Part shown: one piece after another, positions 22,813-33,571 of the stretch
Numbering within the stretch: the first letter of the stretch is position 1
Layout: every line of letters starts with the position of its first letter
Assembly: GCA_019912425.1 (NCBI GenBank)
Contig: JAIOIU010000042.1
Coordinates: forward strand, 1-37,316
DNA: 37,316 nucleotides
Direction of reading: 5' to 3'
Origin: Candidatus Methylomirabilis tolerans
GTDB taxonomy: Bacteria; Methylomirabilota; Methylomirabilia; Methylomirabilales; Methylomirabilaceae
The notes under the pieces: model-generated
Databases searched by the model: none
Told to the model about the DNA's origin: nothing
Seen by the model: only the letters and a program-made list of their open reading frames with translations
Program-made: the position numbers and the translations under genes

Positions 22813-22887
22813 GGGCACGGCCGGCTCGGCCTGCTTCGGGAGAGCCTACGCTAAGCCAGGTCGATCCACTGTGGAGAGGCCGTGCCC
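22813..22887. repeat. Stem-loop with 10-bp GC-rich arms upstream of the nucleotidyltransferase
   Basis: GGGCACGGCC (22813-22822) pairs with GGCCGTGCCC (22878-22887). A second small hairpin (GGCCG/CGGCC) overlaps the 5' arm at 22819-22831 and could compete with it. It lies 50 bases before the start codon of the next gene, so it may be a leader RNA structure or a dispersed hairpin repeat. No known riboswitch is recognised. Confidence 0.5.
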
Positions 22888-22937
22888 TTCCGCGGACCGC
22901 TGATTGCTATTTACGAAGGAAAGTGGGAGGAGTGGAT

Positions 22938-23903
22938 ATGCATACAACAACCGATCGTCTCTGGGGCATTATCCTTGCCGGCGGTGAGGGGCGCCGGCTT
23001 CAGCGCTTCATCCGACTGCACTGGGGCTCAAAGCGCCCGAAACAGTACTGCACCCTCATCGGCGGCCAGTCGATGCTCCGTCACACGCTCGCCCGGGCCG
23101 AGCGAATCATCCCGCCCGAACGCCTTCTCACCATCGTGACCCGACGCCATCTGGGCTACGCCCGTGAGGAGCTGTATGATCGCCCGCCGGCCACCGTCAT
23201 CATCCAGCCCTGCAACCGGGAGACAGGCCCTGGCATCCTGCTGCCGCTACTCCACATCCACCAGCGCGATCCGGATGCGATTGTCGCCCTCTTGCCTTCG
23301 GACCACTTCATTGTCGAGGAGGAGCGGTTCATGGCGGCTGTGGAGGGGGCTGCTTCCTTCGTCACGTCGTCCTCCAGGTATCTCGTCCTGCTAGGGGTCG
23401 AACCCGATCGGCCAGAAACCGAGTACGGTTGGATCGAGGCTGGGGACGGGCTGGAGCACCACTGGGGAGGAGATCTCTACCGCGTAAAGTCGTTTTGGGA
23501 GAAGCCACACGTCAAAACAGCCAAGGCACTCTACCGCAACGGGTGTCTGTGGAATACGCTGGTCCTTGTCGGCCGAGCCTGGATGCTTATGATGCTGTTT
23601 CAAACACTGACGCCGGAGCTTTATGTCCGCTTACAACGGATCCGGCCCGTGCTTGGTGGGCGCGGAGAGGCCGAGGCTCTCAAGGACATCTACAGATGGC
23701 TTCCCTCGGTGAACTTCTCGCGGGCGATTCTGGCGCGGAGCGCCCACTGCCTCGGAGTTCTCAGGGTGAAGGGGGTGTATTGGAGCGATTGGGGAAATCC
23801 GGAGCAGGTCCGAATGGACGTCGCCCGCTTTGCTCCTGGAAGCGATCATGAAACCAGTCTGAGCGGGAATGGCCTCTCACTCAGCGCTGGGCGAAGACCC
23901 TGA
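22938..23903 (+). CDS. Mannose-1-phosphate guanylyltransferase-like nucleotidyltransferase
   Basis: 321-residue sugar-phosphate nucleotidyltransferase. The nucleotide-binding motif LAGGEGRRL is at 13-21, followed by SKRPKQYCTLIGGQSMLRHT (ManC-type). Later come QPCNRETGPGILLPLLHI, ALLPSDHFI, YGWIEAG and FWEKPH, all in ManC/GMP order. The C-terminal phosphomannose-isomerase domain of bifunctional ManC is absent. The usual product is GDP-mannose. ATG 22938 is preferred to GTG 22923 because GGGAGGAG lies five bases before it. It is followed by the trehalose genes; a link could be activated-sugar supply, but the substrate is unproven. Confidence 0.82.
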   Translation: MHTTTDRLWGIILAGGEGRRLQRFIRLHWGSKRPKQYCTLIGGQSMLRHTLARAERIIPPERLLTIVTRRHLGYAREELYDRPPATVIIQPCNRETGPGILLPLLHIHQRDPDAIVALLPSDHFIVEEERFMAAVEGAASFVTSSSRYLVLLGVEPDRPETEYGWIEAGDGLEHHWGGDLYRVKSFWEKPHVKTAKALYRNGCLWNTLVLVGRAWMLMMLFQTLTPELYVRLQRIRPVLGGRGEAEALKDIYRWLPSVNFSRAILARSAHCLGVLRVKGVYWSDWGNPEQVRMDVARFAPGSDHETSLSGNGLSLSAGRRP

Positions 23904-23979
23904 GCACTTTCCTGCCGGGGTCATGCAGCGCTATGCTGTTCCTGGGTATCTCCGCGGCAAGTAGATTGGTTTGAAGCTA

Positions 23980-23988
23980 TGGTATAAT
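23980..23988 (+). promoter_or_regulatory. Extended -10 promoter of the trehalose operon
   Basis: TGG followed by a perfect TATAAT (23983-23988), the extended -10 arrangement (TGnTATAAT), with no good -35 at the usual distance. The treY start codon is about 24 bases downstream, so the leader would be short. Confidence 0.5.
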
Positions 23989-24011
23989 GACACCAAAAGA
24001 ACATTCGGGTG

Positions 24012-27000
24012 ATGCGCATGGCTGATGCCTGTTTCGCCGATGAGATCTTTGACGGCATCCCGCGAGTCCTTCCTGTCAATAAAAGGGTGCCGGTAGCTAC
24101 CTACCGCCTTCAATTTCAACCGGTCTTCACCTTCGATGATGCCAAGCAGTTGGTGCCCTATCTCCATGAATTAGGGATCAGTGACTGCTACGTCTCACCC
24201 ATCCTTCAGGCAGCTTCCAGTAACTTGCACGGATATGACATTTCTCACCACAATCTCTTGAACCCGGAACTTGGCGCAGAGAGAGGGTTCAATGAGTTTG
24301 TGCGGGAGCTGAAGAGGTATGGGATGGGCCTGATCCTCGATTGGGTGCCCAATCACATGGGGATTTCGGGCAATACCAATGCCTGGTGGCTGGATGTTCT
24401 GGAAAATGGTCCCAGCTCTCCGCACGCGCGGCTTTTTGACATCGACTGGACCCCGGTGAAGGCCGAGCTGACGAACAGGGTGTTGCTTCCCATCCTTGGC
24501 GATCAATACGGCAAGGTCCTGGAGAATCAGGAACTCCTCTTAGCCTTTCAGGAGGGGGCGTTCTCTGTGTGGTATCAACATCGAAGATTGCCGATAGATC
24601 CCGGCCAGTACATCCAGATCCTCCAACATCGCTTCGATCCGCTCGCCAATCTTCTTGATGGAGAAAACGTCTACTTCCTGGAACTCCAAAGCATCATCAC
24701 GGCGCTAGGCCATTTGCCTTCCACAACGGACACCGATCCCGAGAAGGTCATCGAGAGGCAGCGCGAAAAAGAAATCATCAAAAAACGACTCGCCAAGCTT
24801 TCCAATGAATGTGAAGATGTGAGGCGATTCATTGAGGAGAATGTCAGAATCTTCAATGGAAAAAAGGAGGATCCCCGAAGCTTTGATCTGTTAGACACCC
24901 TTCTGGCTGCTCAGGTCTACCGTGTGGCCTTCTGGCGTGTCGCCGGCGAGGAGATCAACTATCGCCGATTCTTCGACATCAATGAGCTTGCCGCTATCAG
25001 AATGGAAAACCCCGATGTGTTTCACGCGACCCATACCCTGATCTTTCGGCTGATTGGTGAAGGGAAGGTCACTGGTCTCAGAATCGACCACCCCGATGGT
25101 CTGTACGAACCTACTGAGTATTTCCGTCGATTGCAGCGCGGCGTGTTTCTAGCGGCATGTCGATATCTTTTTGAGTCCAGCCTGCAATCCAAGGGGAGCG
25201 ACTGGAAGACGGCAGAAGAACAACTGCTGAAGCGGTATGATGAGGAGTTCGCGAAAGATCCTCAGTCGCCCCTCAGGCGCGCTTTCTACATCATCGCCGA
25301 GAAGATCCTGACGAGGGGAGAAAGGCTCCCGGACAGTTGGGCCGTTGATGGGACTACCGGTTACGACTTTCTGAACCAACTGAACGGTATCTTCGTGGAC
25401 GGCTCTAATGGAAAGAGCCTCGAAGATGTCTATAGCAGGTTTACAAATCTGAAAATAAATGTTCAGCATCTCGCCTACGAAAAAAAGAAGCTTATCATGC
25501 AGGCCTCTATGTCGAGCGAGATCAACGTGCTCGGGCATCAACTGAACCGGATTTCCGAAAAGAACCGGTTGTCCAGAGACTTCACGCTGTACAGCCTCAC
25601 CGATGCGCTGCGAGAGATTATTGCCTGCTTCCCCGTCTACAGAACCTATGTCTGCCCAGGTGACGTGAGTATCTCCGATGGAGATCGTATCTCGATCTAT
25701 CGCGCTGTGGCGAAGGCTAAAAGGCGTAATCCCACAACTAATGTCTCTATATTCGACTTCATTCGCGATATCCTCTGCTTGAGGTTCCCCGAGTACCTGG
25801 GACCGCAAGATCAGCTTGAGGCGAGGGACTTCGTCATGAAATTTCAACAATGCACGGGCCCGGTCATGGCGAAGGGAGTAGAAGACACAGCGTTCTATAT
25901 CTACAATCGCCTGTTGTCCATCAACGAAGTAGGGGGGGATCCCGAGGAATTCGGGGTGTCGCTCACAGCCTTCCACAAGGGGAATTCGCAGCGGCGCGAG
26001 GCGTGGCCCTACTCACTGCTCACGACATCCACTCACGATACCAAGCGCAGCGAAGATGTTCGGGCCAGGATCAATGTCCTTTCCGAGATCCCGAGTGAGT
26101 GGAAGGCCTGTCTTAGCCGGTGGCGCAAGCTCAACAAGAAGAAGAAACTCCTTGTCGATGATCAACTGGTGCCGGATCGTAACGACGAGTATCTGCTGTA
26201 CCAGAGCCTCCTCGGCGCATGGCCCCTCGAGCCGATGGACCAGATGGCCTACAGAGCGTTTAAGGAGCGGATCCATGGTTACATGGAGAAAGCCACCAAA
26301 GAGGCAAAGGTCAATACAAGCTGGGTCAATCCCAGCAAGGCGTATGATGATGCGGTTCGGACCTTTGCCGACTCGATCCTGGACGACTCTCAACCCAATC
26401 CGTTCCTTGACGATTTTACGTTGTTTCAGCGGCGGGTTGCGACCTACGGGATCTATAACTCCATCAGCCAGCTTTTCCTCAAGTTGACATCCCCAGGGAT
26501 TGCAGACATCTATCAGGGAAACGAGATCTGGGATTTTAGCCTCGTCGATCCCGATAACCGCAGGCTGGTTGATTACGAGGTTCGGCGACTGATGCTGAAG
26601 ACCCTGAAAGACCGAATTTCAAGGCCGGATAGGGATCTTGTCGGACTGGCCCGAGAGTTCCTCAAGAATAAGGAGGATGGCAGGATCAAGCTCTTTGTCA
26701 CGTACCTGACGCTACACTACCGCAGAGATCATCCAGCATTGTTTCTCGAAGGGGCCTATCTGCCCTGTGAAGGCCGCGGAAGCAAGAAGGACCATATCTG
26801 TGCTTTTGCACGGAAGAGCGGCGAGCAGTTTGTTCTCATCGTTGTGCCCAGGCTCTTTATAAGGCTCCTTCAACCTACAACAGCGGAGATCATAAGCCGG
26901 GTGCCTCGGATGATCGCCACGACGTTCTTTTCAGGATTCTCTCAGACCCCGGAAGAATTGCCGATCGGCGACGGGGTATGGGGTGATTCTACGGTAGTGC

Positions 27001-27146
27001 TTCCAGATGGGAGGGCCGATCAGCGCTATTGCAATGTCCTGACCGGAGAAGCTGTAGCAGCCCTTAAACACGACGGAGAGGTCGTGCTGCCGCTGAGTCG
27101 GGTATTCGCGAGCTTTCCAGTAGCTCTCTTGGAGCGTTCTATGTGA
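24012..27146 (+). CDS. treY: Maltooligosyltrehalose synthase TreY
   Basis: 1044-residue GH13 enzyme that turns the reducing-end alpha-1,4 bond of maltodextrin into a trehalose alpha-1,1 bond. Motifs: [20 protein letters not shown] at the N-terminus, [45 protein letters not shown] with nucleophile D359, [12 protein letters not shown] with acid E430, and [16 protein letters not shown] with D676. It is longer than the usual 720-950 residues, with extra sequence between the first two catalytic residues. Start uncertain among GTG 24009, ATG 24012 and ATG 24018. First gene of a same-strand run with GlgX, TreZ, DUF5752 and TreT. Confidence 0.95.
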   Translation: MRMADACFADEIFDGIPRVLPVNKRVPVATYRLQFQPVFTFDDAKQLVPYLHELGISDCYVSPILQAASSNLHGYDISHHNLLNPELGAERGFNEFVRELKRYGMGLILDWVPNHMGISGNTNAWWLDVLENGPSSPHARLFDIDWTPVKAELTNRVLLPILGDQYGKVLENQELLLAFQEGAFSVWYQHRRLPIDPGQYIQILQHRFDPLANLLDGENVYFLELQSIITALGHLPSTTDTDPEKVIERQREKEIIKKRLAKLSNECEDVRRFIEENVRIFNGKKEDPRSFDLLDTLLAAQVYRVAFWRVAGEEINYRRFFDINELAAIRMENPDVFHATHTLIFRLIGEGKVTGLRIDHPDGLYEPTEYFRRLQRGVFLAACRYLFESSLQSKGSDWKTAEEQLLKRYDEEFAKDPQSPLRRAFYIIAEKILTRGERLPDSWAVDGTTGYDFLNQLNGIFVDGSNGKSLEDVYSRFTNLKINVQHLAYEKKKLIMQASMSSEINVLGHQLNRISEKNRLSRDFTLYSLTDALREIIACFPVYRTYVCPGDVSISDGDRISIYRAVAKAKRRNPTTNVSIFDFIRDILCLRFPEYLGPQDQLEARDFVMKFQQCTGPVMAKGVEDTAFYIYNRLLSINEVGGDPEEFGVSLTAFHKGNSQRREAWPYSLLTTSTHDTKRSEDVRARINVLSEIPSEWKACLSRWRKLNKKKKLLVDDQLVPDRNDEYLLYQSLLGAWPLEPMDQMAYRAFKERIHGYMEKATKEAKVNTSWVNPSKAYDDAVRTFADSILDDSQPNPFLDDFTLFQRRVATYGIYNSISQLFLKLTSPGIADIYQGNEIWDFSLVDPDNRRLVDYEVRRLMLKTLKDRISRPDRDLVGLAREFLKNKEDGRIKLFVTYLTLHYRRDHPALFLEGAYLPCEGRGSKKDHICAFARKSGEQFVLIVVPRLFIRLLQPTTAEIISRVPRMIATTFFSGFSQTPEELPIGDGVWGDSTVVLPDGRADQRYCNVLTGEAVAALKHDGEVVLPLSRVFASFPVALLERSM

Positions 27147-27171
27147 GCGGCCCGTCAGCAAGTCTGGCGAG

Positions 27172-29334
27172 GTGAACACTGGCGGAACGGACGCAAGCAG
27201 CATGAAGATCATGCCGGGCAGGCCATACCCCCTGGGCGCGACCTGGGATGGCGCGGGGGTGAATTTCTCTCTCTTTTCGGAGCATGCCACCAAGGTGGAA
27301 CTGTGTCTCTTTGACGGACCTGAAGGCAAGATCGAGCGTGAGCGGATCCCTTTGCCGGAGCAAACCCACCAGGTCTGGCATCTCTATCTTCCGGAGATCC
27401 GGCCGGGACAGCTTTACGGCTACCGCGTTCATGGAGCCTATGAGCCTCGGGCCGGCCATCGATTCAACCCAGCCAAGCTTCTCATCGATCCCTACGCCAA
27501 AGCGATTTCCGGCACCGCGACCGTGAGCGATGAGATGTTCGGCTACACGGTCGGCGATCCTGCAGAAGATTTATCACGGGACGATCAAGACAGCGCCGAG
27601 TGCATGCCAAAATGTGTGGTGATCGATCCCGCCTTTACCTGGGGAGATGACCGGCCCCCTCGGACTCCCTGGCACCGGACGATCATCTATGAGGTTCACG
27701 TAAAAGGATTTACGGTACACCACCCTCAGGTTCCAAAGGTGCAGCGTGGCACCTACGCGGGACTCGCTTCCCCTGCTGCCATTGACTACCTGCGTAAACT
27801 CGGGATCACCGCCGTGGAATTGATGCCTGTCCATCATTGTGTGACGGATAAGCCTCTTGTCGATCGGGGACTCACCAATTATTGGGGGTATAACTCAATC
27901 GGCTACTTCGCTCCGGATGTACGGTATTCGAGTTCCGGACGGCTTGGTGGACAAGCGGCTGAGTTCAAAACGATGGTGAAGACGCTGCACGATGCCGGGA
28001 TCGAGGTGATCCTGGACGTGGTCTACAACCATACCGCCGAGGGCAATCATTTGGGCCCCTCCCTTTCCCTGAGGGGGATCGATAATGCAGCCTATTACCG
28101 GCTTGTACCGGATGAGCCTCGCTATTACATCGATGTGACCGGCTGTGGCAACACGTTGAACATGACTCACCCCTCTACCCTCCGGCTCATCATGGACAGC
28201 CTTCGGTACTGGGTCCTCGATATGCACGTGGACGGATTCCGCTTCGACTTGGCATCAGCTCTCGCCAGGGAGCTGTATGCGGTGGATCGACTCAGCGCCT
28301 TCTTCGACATCATCCACCAGGATCCGGTTCTTTCCCAGATCAAGCTGATCGCTGAGCCATGGGACCTGGGGGAGGGCGGCTACCAGGTGGGCAACTTTCC
28401 GGTTCTGTGGGCCGAGTGGAACGTCAGGTACCGCGACACCGTCCGACGCTATTGGCGGGGCGACGAGGGGCAGGTGGGCGATCTGGCCTACCGGTTGACG
28501 GGCAGCAGCGATCTCTACGAACCGAGCGGTCGCAGCCCGAGTGCGAGCATCAACTTTGTCACCTGTCACGACGGCTTCGCGCTTCATGATCTCGTGAGTT
28601 ATGACGACAAGCACAACGAGGCGAATGGTGAAGAGAACCGGGATGGTCAGAACGAGAACCTGAGCTGGAACTACGGAGTCGAGGGGCCTTCCGACGATCC
28701 GGAGATCATGCACCTTCGGGAGCAACAGAAGCGCAACTTCCTGGCTACCCTGTTGCTCTCCCAGGGCGTGCCGATGATCTGTGGAGGCGACGAGATCGGT
28801 CGCACGCAGCACGGCAACAACAACGCTTATTGTCAGGACAATGAGTTGAGCTGGTTCGACTGGACGCTCGACCAGCGAGCCCGGGATCTCTTGAGCTTCA
28901 GTCGCTACACCATCGAGTTGTTGCAGAATCACCCGGTGCTTCGCAGGCGCCGATTCTTTCTGGGACGCCGCATCCGAGGCTCCGAGGTTAAAGATCTCTC
29001 CTGGTTTCGATCCGATGGTAAGGAGATGAGCGATGAAGACTGGAAGGACAGCCCCCTCAAGCCATTCGGTCTCCGGCTGGCAGGCGACGCCATCGATGAG
29101 GTGGATTCACAAGGAGAACGAATCGTTGATGACACACTGCTCATCCTCCTGAATGCGCATAAGGACGTCATCCCGTTCATCCTGCCGGCCCACCGGACCG
29201 GGGTTCGGTGGGAATTAATCCTGGATACGCAACAACCGAACGGTTGCCGGAAGCACCGGTTGCTCAAAGGGGGGGAGGCGTTTGATCTGGAGGGACGCTC
29301 GCTCGCGCTGCTGCGACTCAAGCGGAAACAGTAA
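27172..29334 (+). CDS. treX: Glycogen/maltodextrin debranching enzyme (GlgX/TreX)
   Basis: 720-residue GH13 isoamylase-type enzyme that cleaves alpha-1,6 branches and gives linear maltodextrins to TreY. An N-terminal CBM48 domain ([20 protein letters not shown]) is followed by the barrel: [28 protein letters not shown] with D359, [13 protein letters not shown] with E395, and FVTCHDGF with D467. [11 protein letters not shown] and [20 protein letters not shown] are GlgX/TreX hallmarks. GTG 27172 gives a normal N-terminus; ATG 27202 is possible. It lies 25 bases after treY and precedes treZ, the usual TreX-TreY-TreZ team. Confidence 0.95.
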   Translation: MNTGGTDASSMKIMPGRPYPLGATWDGAGVNFSLFSEHATKVELCLFDGPEGKIERERIPLPEQTHQVWHLYLPEIRPGQLYGYRVHGAYEPRAGHRFNPAKLLIDPYAKAISGTATVSDEMFGYTVGDPAEDLSRDDQDSAECMPKCVVIDPAFTWGDDRPPRTPWHRTIIYEVHVKGFTVHHPQVPKVQRGTYAGLASPAAIDYLRKLGITAVELMPVHHCVTDKPLVDRGLTNYWGYNSIGYFAPDVRYSSSGRLGGQAAEFKTMVKTLHDAGIEVILDVVYNHTAEGNHLGPSLSLRGIDNAAYYRLVPDEPRYYIDVTGCGNTLNMTHPSTLRLIMDSLRYWVLDMHVDGFRFDLASALARELYAVDRLSAFFDIIHQDPVLSQIKLIAEPWDLGEGGYQVGNFPVLWAEWNVRYRDTVRRYWRGDEGQVGDLAYRLTGSSDLYEPSGRSPSASINFVTCHDGFALHDLVSYDDKHNEANGEENRDGQNENLSWNYGVEGPSDDPEIMHLREQQKRNFLATLLLSQGVPMICGGDEIGRTQHGNNNAYCQDNELSWFDWTLDQRARDLLSFSRYTIELLQNHPVLRRRRFFLGRRIRGSEVKDLSWFRSDGKEMSDEDWKDSPLKPFGLRLAGDAIDEVDSQGERIVDDTLLILLNAHKDVIPFILPAHRTGVRWELILDTQQPNGCRKHRLLKGGEAFDLEGRSLALLRLKRKQ

Positions 29335-29376
29335 GTCTGCCAAGGGCGGGAAGTTGGCTGCGGAAGGATATTGGCC

Positions 29377-31317
29377 ATGATTGGTGCTGATCGATCAATC
29401 TGGAGTCTCTCCATGGGCGCAACGCGGCTGGCCGACGGTGCAGCGTCATTTCAGGTCTGGGCGCCTCGGTGTGAGCGGATCGACCTGCTCCTTGAGTCGT
29501 GCGCGAATCCTCGGCGAGTCGAGATGGACCGCGGCGAAGACAGGGTCTTCAAGGTGACACTGGAGGACGCACCTGTAGGGTGCCGGTACATGTACCTGCT
29601 GCATGGGGCGATAAAGCGACCGGACCCGGTCTCGCGGTACCAGCCTGAAGGCGTCCACGGTCCATCGGAACTCGTCGATCCCCGGGGGTATCCCTGGGGG
29701 GATCAGGCCTGGCGCGGTCTGACTATGAAGGAACTGATCATGTATGAGCTTCATGTGGGGACGTTCACGACGGAGGGGACCTTTGCCGCAGTGATCTCTT
29801 ACTTGCCTTACCTGTGTGAAGAGCTCGGGATCACGGCCGTGGAACTGATGCCGGTGGTGGAGTTCCCGGGACGACGCGGTTGGGGCTATGACGGCGTCCA
29901 TTTGTACGCCCCGCACTCCGGATATGGTGGCCCCGATAGCCTGAAAACACTTGTTGACGCCTGTCACCGGACTGGGTTGGCGGTTGTGCTCGACGTGGTC
30001 TACAACCATCTTGGACCCGAAGGCAACTATCTTCGCGAGTTCGGCCCGTACTTCACCAACCGACACAGGACCCCGTGGGGGGACGCCGTCAACTTTGATG
30101 GCGAAGATGCGGCAATGGTCCGCCGGTATATCATTGAGAACGCGTTATACTGGATCACCGAATACCACGTCGATGCGCTTCGTCTCGATGCGATCCATGG
30201 GATCGTCGATGAGAGTCCCGTCCATATTCTCAAAGAGCTGAATGACGCGGTCCAGGCACAAGCCAACTTGCTTGGCCGCACCGTCCCGGTCATCGCAGAG
30301 AGTAATCTCAACGATGCGAAAGTCATTACGGCGGTCGATGAAGGGGGGTACGGGCTGGCCGGACAGTGGAACGAGGATTTCCACCATTCCGTCCATGCCT
30401 ACCTCACGGGTGAACGTGACGGCTACTACGTTGACTTTGGGCGACTCGAGGATATCTCCAAGGCGCTCTCTCACGGCTTTGTGTACGAGGGTCAGTATTC
30501 GGCGTTCCGCAGACGACCCCATGGCACACGCGCTCGCCATGTGCCGGGGGATCGCTTCGTTGCCTTCGTACAAAATCACGATCAGGTTGGTAATCGAGCG
30601 ATGGGTGAGCGGCTGGTCGCCCTGACGTCGCTCGAGGCGCTGAAGCTGGCCGCGGCGTTCGTCCTCTGGTCTCCGTATGTGCCTCTGCTGTTTATGGGGG
30701 AGGAGTACGGCGAGCCCGCCCCATTTTTCTACTTCACGAGCTTTTCTGATGGCGCGCTGGCGGAGGCCGTGCGGAAGGGACGCAGGGAAGAATTCGCGAC
30801 ATTTACGTGGAAGGCCGACGTGCCTGATCCTCAAGACCCCGGGACATTCCAGGCGTCCACGCTGCATCTGCGACTCAAGAGCGAGCCAAAGCACCGCGAG
30901 CTGCTTGCCTTCTATAGAGCGTTGATCCATCTAAGGAAGACCCACCCTTCCCTGGGCTCCGTCGAGCGGAAGTATCAGATCGTTCGCACCTTGAGCGGCG
31001 ATGAAGTGCTTTTCATCTATCGCGCGATACCGCAGGGAGAAGAGAGCGTTGCCGTTTTTCATTTTGGTGCTGAGCCGAGAAAGGCAACAATTCCCATTCC
31101 TCGGGGACGGTGGCTCACCTTACTGGATAGCGCAGCCAAGGAGTGGGGCGGACCGGAGGGATGCATGAGCCCACGGGAAGCAATCGAGTCAAGCGGAGTG
31201 CTGGAGGTTGGTGTTCGCCCATATCACGTCCTTGGTTTCCTTCGCGATCTTGCGGTGTGCAGCGACCCACCGGAGAAAAGAACAGAAAAGGATAGCGTGA
31301 ATGCGGGAGCGTGCTGA
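29377..31317 (+). CDS. treZ: Maltooligosyltrehalose trehalohydrolase TreZ
   Basis: 646-residue GH13 enzyme that releases trehalose from maltooligosyltrehalose made by TreY. Features: N-terminal CBM48-like domain (FQVWAPRCERIDLLLE), YELHVGTFTTEGTF, ELMPVVEFPGRRGWGYDGVH (TreZ signature), LDVVYNHLGPEGNYL, VDALRLDAIHGI with D271, VIAESNLND with E308 and VQNHDQVGNRAMGERL with D402. ATG 29377 follows GGAAGGA; a TTG at 29371 is the longer option. The 3' end extends into the DUF5752 gene (17-base overlap). Confidence 0.96.
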   Translation: MIGADRSIWSLSMGATRLADGAASFQVWAPRCERIDLLLESCANPRRVEMDRGEDRVFKVTLEDAPVGCRYMYLLHGAIKRPDPVSRYQPEGVHGPSELVDPRGYPWGDQAWRGLTMKELIMYELHVGTFTTEGTFAAVISYLPYLCEELGITAVELMPVVEFPGRRGWGYDGVHLYAPHSGYGGPDSLKTLVDACHRTGLAVVLDVVYNHLGPEGNYLREFGPYFTNRHRTPWGDAVNFDGEDAAMVRRYIIENALYWITEYHVDALRLDAIHGIVDESPVHILKELNDAVQAQANLLGRTVPVIAESNLNDAKVITAVDEGGYGLAGQWNEDFHHSVHAYLTGERDGYYVDFGRLEDISKALSHGFVYEGQYSAFRRRPHGTRARHVPGDRFVAFVQNHDQVGNRAMGERLVALTSLEALKLAAAFVLWSPYVPLLFMGEEYGEPAPFFYFTSFSDGALAEAVRKGRREEFATFTWKADVPDPQDPGTFQASTLHLRLKSEPKHRELLAFYRALIHLRKTHPSLGSVERKYQIVRTLSGDEVLFIYRAIPQGEESVAVFHFGAEPRKATIPIPRGRWLTLLDSAAKEWGGPEGCMSPREAIESSGVLEVGVRPYHVLGFLRDLAVCSDPPEKRTEKDSVNAGAC

Positions 31318-31972
31318 GGTACCGTTTGCGTTTTGCGGCTGCGTCGAACTGCGGCGGATGCTGGGACTGAAGGCAAAGACCGAACAGGAGCTGGCGGATC
31401 TCCTGAGGCAGGTTCCCCTTGATTCGGTCTACTACCATACGCACAGTCCCTTGCTGCGGCACCGATATAGGGCCGGGGTGTACTCTAACGACTTCGCCAC
31501 CTGGGCGGCTGTCGAGGTCCGCGATCTGGTTCTGGGCGAGCGCCTTGCAGTCGTAGATCCCCTTAGTTTCGACTCGCTGTCCAGTTTGAGGGAAGAGATC
31601 GTCTCCGTGATCGACAATCACCTGGCGAGCATAACGGTCGTTCCTCGTGTTGTCTATGGCGAGCCATTCGAATTTATTGAGTCCACAATTATAGGGGTGC
31701 CGACGGGACTCGAGACGTACACCCTTGAGGAATTTGTACAGGCCCTGAACGAAATAGACGACACGACTATTTACTATCATGCCATTGAGACCAGGGTGCG
31801 TCTGAAGCCTGCCCGAACGCATTTCTCCGCCTGGCTAAGGGATCGCCTCAACTTACCGTTATTGGCCGCTAGAGTACAGGCCCTGGACCCGTACGCCGTG
31901 GGCCTGGAACGGATACGGACCCAGATGCTAGCTTACTGTGGGCAGGTGTTGAGTCTAGGACGAGACTTATGA
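31301..31972 (+). CDS. DUF5752 family protein
   Basis: 223 residues, cytosolic, no signal or membrane segment. The N-terminus PFAFCGCVELRRMLGLKA, the later DSVYYHTHSPLLRHRY and NDFATWAAVEV, and the C-terminal repeat-like TTIYYHAIETRVRL match DUF5752, a family seen next to trehalose and glycogen genes. The two YYH segments (codons ~44 and ~157) suggest an internal duplication. Function unknown. It overlaps treZ at its start and TreT by four bases (ATGA) at its end, so it is locked into the operon and may modulate these enzymes. Confidence 0.8.
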   Translation: MRERAEVPFAFCGCVELRRMLGLKAKTEQELADLLRQVPLDSVYYHTHSPLLRHRYRAGVYSNDFATWAAVEVRDLVLGERLAVVDPLSFDSLSSLREEIVSVIDNHLASITVVPRVVYGEPFEFIESTIIGVPTGLETYTLEEFVQALNEIDDTTIYYHAIETRVRLKPARTHFSAWLRDRLNLPLLAARVQALDPYAVGLERIRTQMLAYCGQVLSLGRDL

Positions 31973-33171
31973 ATACCGTAAGCCTTGACGACTATCGAGG
32001 AGTCACCCCTAAAGGGACTCTGCAGTTCCTGCGATGTCTCGCAGAGCGCGTGCGAGGTAGACGGTTCCTCCACGTCAACTCCACCCGATACGGCGGCGGG
32101 GTGGCCGAGATCCTTCATCGGCTGGTGCCGATCATGACCGACGTTGGGGTGGATGCCCACTGGGAAGTGATCAAAGGGGACCCTGCTTTCTTCTCTGTCA
32201 CTAAGGCTCTTCACAACGCTCTCCAGGGGCGGGAAGAATTGATCACAAAAGCGATGCTCAGCCACTACGTGGACACCAATCGAGAAAACGCACGAAACCT
32301 GTCGCTTGAAGGGGACCTAGTGCTGATACACGATCCTCAACCTGCGCCGCTTATCAACCACCGCCCTGCAGAAGGGAAGTGGGTGTGGCGTTGTCATATC
32401 GATCTATCGCATCCCCAGCGACAGACCTGGCGTCACCTCAGGAAGTACGTGGCCAAATACGATGGAGCTATCTTCTCGTTACCAAAATTCTCGCAACAGA
32501 TTCCGATCCCGCAGTTCCTCGTGTACCCGTCTATTGACCCGCTCAGCGACAAAAATCGGGAACTAAGCCAGGAAGAGATGGACGGGATTCTGATGCGATT
32601 GGACATCTCGAGGGACAAGCCGATCCTTCTGCAGGTATCCCGGTTCGACCGGTTCAAGGACCCCATCGGAGTGATCAAGGCCTACCGCTTGGTTAAAAAA
32701 CACTATGACTGTCGCCTGATACTGGCAGGCGGAAAAGCCCAGGATGATCCAGAGGGAGAAGAGGTGCTGGCGGACGTTCGCGAGGAGGCAGGCCATGATC
32801 CGGATATTCATGTTCTGGAGCTATCACCAGACTCTCACGTGGAGATTAATGCGCTCCAACGGGCAGCCACCATCGTCCTGCAAAAATCTCTTCGGGAAGG
32901 GTTCGGCCTCACAGTGGCTGAGGCCATGTGGAAAGGGAAGCCGGTCATTGGTGGGGCAGCCGGCGGGATCACTGTCCAGGTGATCCATGACGTGACCGGG
33001 TACACGGTGAACTCGGTGGAAGGGGCGGCGTTTCGTATTCGGTACTTGCTGGAGAATCCGGACCTGATCGCCAAGATGGGCGAGGCCGGGCGGGAGTATG
33101 TGCGTCGGGAATTTCTGATCACACGGCACTTGACTGACTACCTGACCCTGCTAACCCGCCTCGCCGAATAA
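31969..33171 (+). CDS. treT: Trehalose synthase TreT (GT4 glycosyltransferase)
   Basis: 400-residue retaining GT-B enzyme of family GT4. TreT makes trehalose from NDP-glucose and glucose, and can run in reverse. HVNSTRYGGGVAEILHRLVP and GVDAHWEVIKGDPAFFSVTK are TreT signatures, as are WVWRCHIDLSHPQ and FVLIHDPQP-type segments (LVLIHDPQPAPLI). The C-terminal nucleotide-sugar domain has LQVSRFDRFKDPIGVIKAY and REGFGLTVAEAMWKGKPVIG with the conserved Glu. ATGA overlap with DUF5752. Last gene of the run, giving a second route to trehalose besides TreY-TreZ. Confidence 0.92.
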   Translation: MNTVSLDDYRGVTPKGTLQFLRCLAERVRGRRFLHVNSTRYGGGVAEILHRLVPIMTDVGVDAHWEVIKGDPAFFSVTKALHNALQGREELITKAMLSHYVDTNRENARNLSLEGDLVLIHDPQPAPLINHRPAEGKWVWRCHIDLSHPQRQTWRHLRKYVAKYDGAIFSLPKFSQQIPIPQFLVYPSIDPLSDKNRELSQEEMDGILMRLDISRDKPILLQVSRFDRFKDPIGVIKAYRLVKKHYDCRLILAGGKAQDDPEGEEVLADVREEAGHDPDIHVLELSPDSHVEINALQRAATIVLQKSLREGFGLTVAEAMWKGKPVIGGAAGGITVQVIHDVTGYTVNSVEGAAFRIRYLLENPDLIAKMGEAGREYVRREFLITRHLTDYLTLLTRLAE

Positions 33172-33571
33172 GCAGGGTAGAGGCGTTCAGGGCTCCCGCA
33201 TTCGAAGGGCATCCGCTCCGTCATCCTGTCAGATCTGATGATACTTCCGACACGCTTGGCAAGGTCGCGTCTGGGAAATCCGTCGAATCCTCCAATAGTG
33301 TACAATTGTTGGAATGACGAAATAGACGTCGGATCAAGCCGTAGGCCAACAAGGGATGGGGATGGGCTTTTAGGCTGAACGACGTCTTGAGGTTGTGAAC
33401 ACCTCTGGGTGGCGTACTTGCTGGAAGTAGTGGTAGGTAGTAGATTCGAACCCTAGACCTGGTTTGCTGTTGACAGTCCGCAGAGGTCTACTATAGTCTA
33501 TTTAATAGAGGGCAGATTGCATAGGTGAGGGAGGAGCGTGGTTCGCCGTATGTTAAGCGGGTCAGAGTGAG
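33172..33571. other. Intergenic region before the nuo genes
   Basis: 400 bases with no recognisable gene. The only clear signal is the promoter at 33470-33497. A TTCGAA-containing stretch near 33444 resembles a tRNA T-loop on the minus strand but has no matching stem. Confidence 0.5.
33470..33497 (+). promoter_or_regulatory. Promoter of nuoG
   Basis: Consensus TTGACA (33470-33475), 16-base spacer, TATAGT (33492-33497). Hexamers and spacing are identical to those of the promoter at 15967. The start codon of nuoG is about 75 bases downstream. Confidence 0.65.

Noticed and set aside
33440-33465. tRNA-like T-loop (TTCGAA) on the minus strand
   Set aside because: No matching T-stem, acceptor stem or anticodon arm could be paired.
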